The notes beneath the pieces were generated by a model. The model was not told the DNA's origin, did no database searches, and saw nothing but the letters and a program-made list of their open reading frames with translations. A stretch of DNA of 64,000 bases, from the NCBI GenBank assembly GCA_022578965.1, contig MU400544.1:298209-362208 (forward strand), written 5' to 3'. Position numbers and translations under genes: made by a program. The stretch comes from Xylaria sp. FL1777 (taxonomy: Eukaryota; Ascomycota; Sordariomycetes; Xylariales; Xylariaceae). The stretch's first letter is position 1. Every line of letters begins with the position of its first letter. Shown here in pieces: positions 62,492-64,000 of this stretch.

Positions 62492-64000
62492 GGCAATAGG
62501 AGTGTACACTCCAGGAACAAAAGCCCAACGTCATTCTGATGAGACTATAGCCTTAGAAGCCCTTAATCTCTGATTGGAAATTGGAGAGAAATAGATAGGG
62601 ACGAATTAACTCACGCATACTCTCTTTATCTCACTTCTATCTTGCGGTTAGGTATGGTACTTTAGTGTGAGAAGGTAATGAGTGCCGTAAACGTATAGCA
62701 ACGGAATTCGGCCTTTGATATTTCGTGGTACCAATCAATCTCAAACAAATCAGTTTGTCAATACGTACTGCGTCTGTCCTCCCTTGAAGCCGATCACCGA
62801 CCCCGTTCTTGATTAGCAAATATCCGTATTCTGCCATGACACACGCATGCTCGCAGCGACGTTGTCCCACGTGAACTGCTAGGCGCGACAGATGCTGTGT
62901 TTTCAAATATCTATTTACACCTCTCTTTCTACTGTTATTGCTGATTTCTAGCTAAATTGATTGGAAATTCACGGACTAGGTAGGGATCATAGAGCAGTTC
63001 AGGGTTCGAAATTCGTGGTCGGGTTGTCCCTACTCTTGTTCTAGTTACGCAACATACCTAATCATAGTTTACCCGAGGCGAACGAAGCTCGAAAAGAAAT
63101 AGATAGGAGGATGTCGACATGAAAGAAAAATAGTCGAAAATTACGTTGTACGAGCACGGCATACAGTCAGTAAGACGTTGGGCACTCGCTCGCCTCTTAT
63201 CCGACCTGTGAGTCTGTATATGCTGCGGAACCTCACCTGTGTCGGTCTTATTCCCTTCGGTGAATAGAGACTCATCTCTCATTACTTCCCAGGGAGCTAC
63301 AGCAGATGAATGTCTCGGATTGAGAAAGGAATATATTCTCCGCAGTCCACCTTCCGACCTGCGCCGTGGCATGTTGTGCAGCGTCTTCTTCCAGTCTTCT
63401 AGTTTCTGTCACCTCGGTCGTAGTAACCCAATCCTGTGCTTCCGTGATAGTAGCCAGATAGCGGCCAATTGACGTCAGAGAAGGCAGAGAAGGGACGAGA
63501 GTATCAGGTCCCAGTCTGGAGGCCGGTGCCACGGCTATTCGTACCGATCTCGGGAGCCACCAACATAACCCCTTTCGTCGCTGATCGATCGAATCTCATA
63601 ACCAGCAAACAAACACGGCTGACAGATAACATCTAATAACCGCAGAAGGACCAGGAGAGAGGACGAACCCAAACCAACTCAGCTTCACTTCGGATTTGCC
63701 AGGCGGGTCTCGACACCTGAGAGCCCGCCCAAAGCCCGGGCGGCTTCGACGCCGCACAGCCAGCCATTGTGGCAGGCTGCCTGCATGCAGCGTCCTGCAA
63801 TGCGGTTCATCGGGCCGCCAGGCTGCCGCAGCGCACCGCCGTTGGATGATCCTGGCCTCCCGTGCTCGTGTATTGCCCACGCAACCTGGGGGGGGGGGGG
63901 GGGGGGGGGCCGCGGGGGGGGGGACGAGGGGACACAGACCAAGCGCCGCGAAGACAAAACCGTGGGCAGGGATTGGTTGGAGAACAACAGAATCTAAAAA
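62492..64000. other. Intergenic, ends in poly-G
   Basis: The 3' flank of the MAPR gene, then DNA without a recognisable gene. A minus frame (63272-63532) has a fairly normal composition but no motif. From about 63680 the base composition becomes GC-rich. Confidence 0.5.
63888..63923. repeat. Poly-G tract
   Basis: 22 consecutive G, a CCGC spacer, then 10 G. Runs this long are rare in fungal DNA. They could form a G-quadruplex or be a sequencing or assembly artefact. Confidence 0.75.

Noticed and set aside
63685..63987. Minus frame with polyproline run
   Set aside because: Created by the poly-G tract.
1..64000. CRISPR arrays, bacterial operons, ribosomal RNA genes
   Set aside because: No regularly spaced repeats, no ribosome-binding sites and no rRNA-like stretches were seen; gene structure is eukaryotic.

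Overview
The window looks like nuclear DNA of a filamentous ascomycete (Pezizomycotina, probably Sordariomycetes or a related class; the class is a guess). The reasons are: most genes are split by 43-190 nt GT-AG introns; there is an iterative highly reducing polyketide synthase, a HET-domain protein, a NACHT-type NLR, a Yap-like bZIP and a soluble Dap1/MAPR-type haem protein; and there are no operons. I can support twelve protein-coding loci. I joined exons by hand, using splice consensus, phase and family motifs. Roughly half the window is gene-poor intergenic DNA.

Layout: 1.5-2.3 kb (-) small single-pass membrane protein; 2.5-4.7 kb (-) eight-exon cytochrome P450; 4.7-10.4 kb gene-free spacer; 10.4-18.5 kb (+) twelve-exon HR-PKS of 2405 aa, KS-AT-DH-(degenerate MT)-ER-KR-ACP. 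The P450 and PKS are divergent neighbours and form a minimal two-gene metabolite locus. 21.8-23.2 kb (-) SRPK-like kinase; 24.1-25.7 kb (-) ubiquitin-like-domain protein with an RG-rich tail; 28.5-30.2 kb (-) C2H2 zinc-finger protein. A nearly 10 kb gene desert follows.

At 40.1-50.0 kb lies an accessory 'recognition' block: a HET-domain protein (-), a large NACHT/STAND protein (-) and a fungal AAA+ ATPase (+). The last two are head to head over about 300 bp. The NACHT gene appears damaged: its conserved frame changes once, and near the C-terminus it runs through two consecutive in-frame stops.

The right part holds a four-exon Yap-like bZIP (53.4-54.4 kb, -), another 5 kb desert with a tRNA-like remnant, then a conserved divergent pair: a TPR mitochondrial protein resembling Mgr3 (59.5-61.2 kb, -) and a MAPR/Dap1-like haem-binding protein (61.7-62.5 kb, +) with a GC-AG intron. 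The window ends in a poly-G tract.

Two short motifs, TACTGCGTA and the palindrome ACCTAGGT, recur in intergenic DNA well above chance and avoid the exons.
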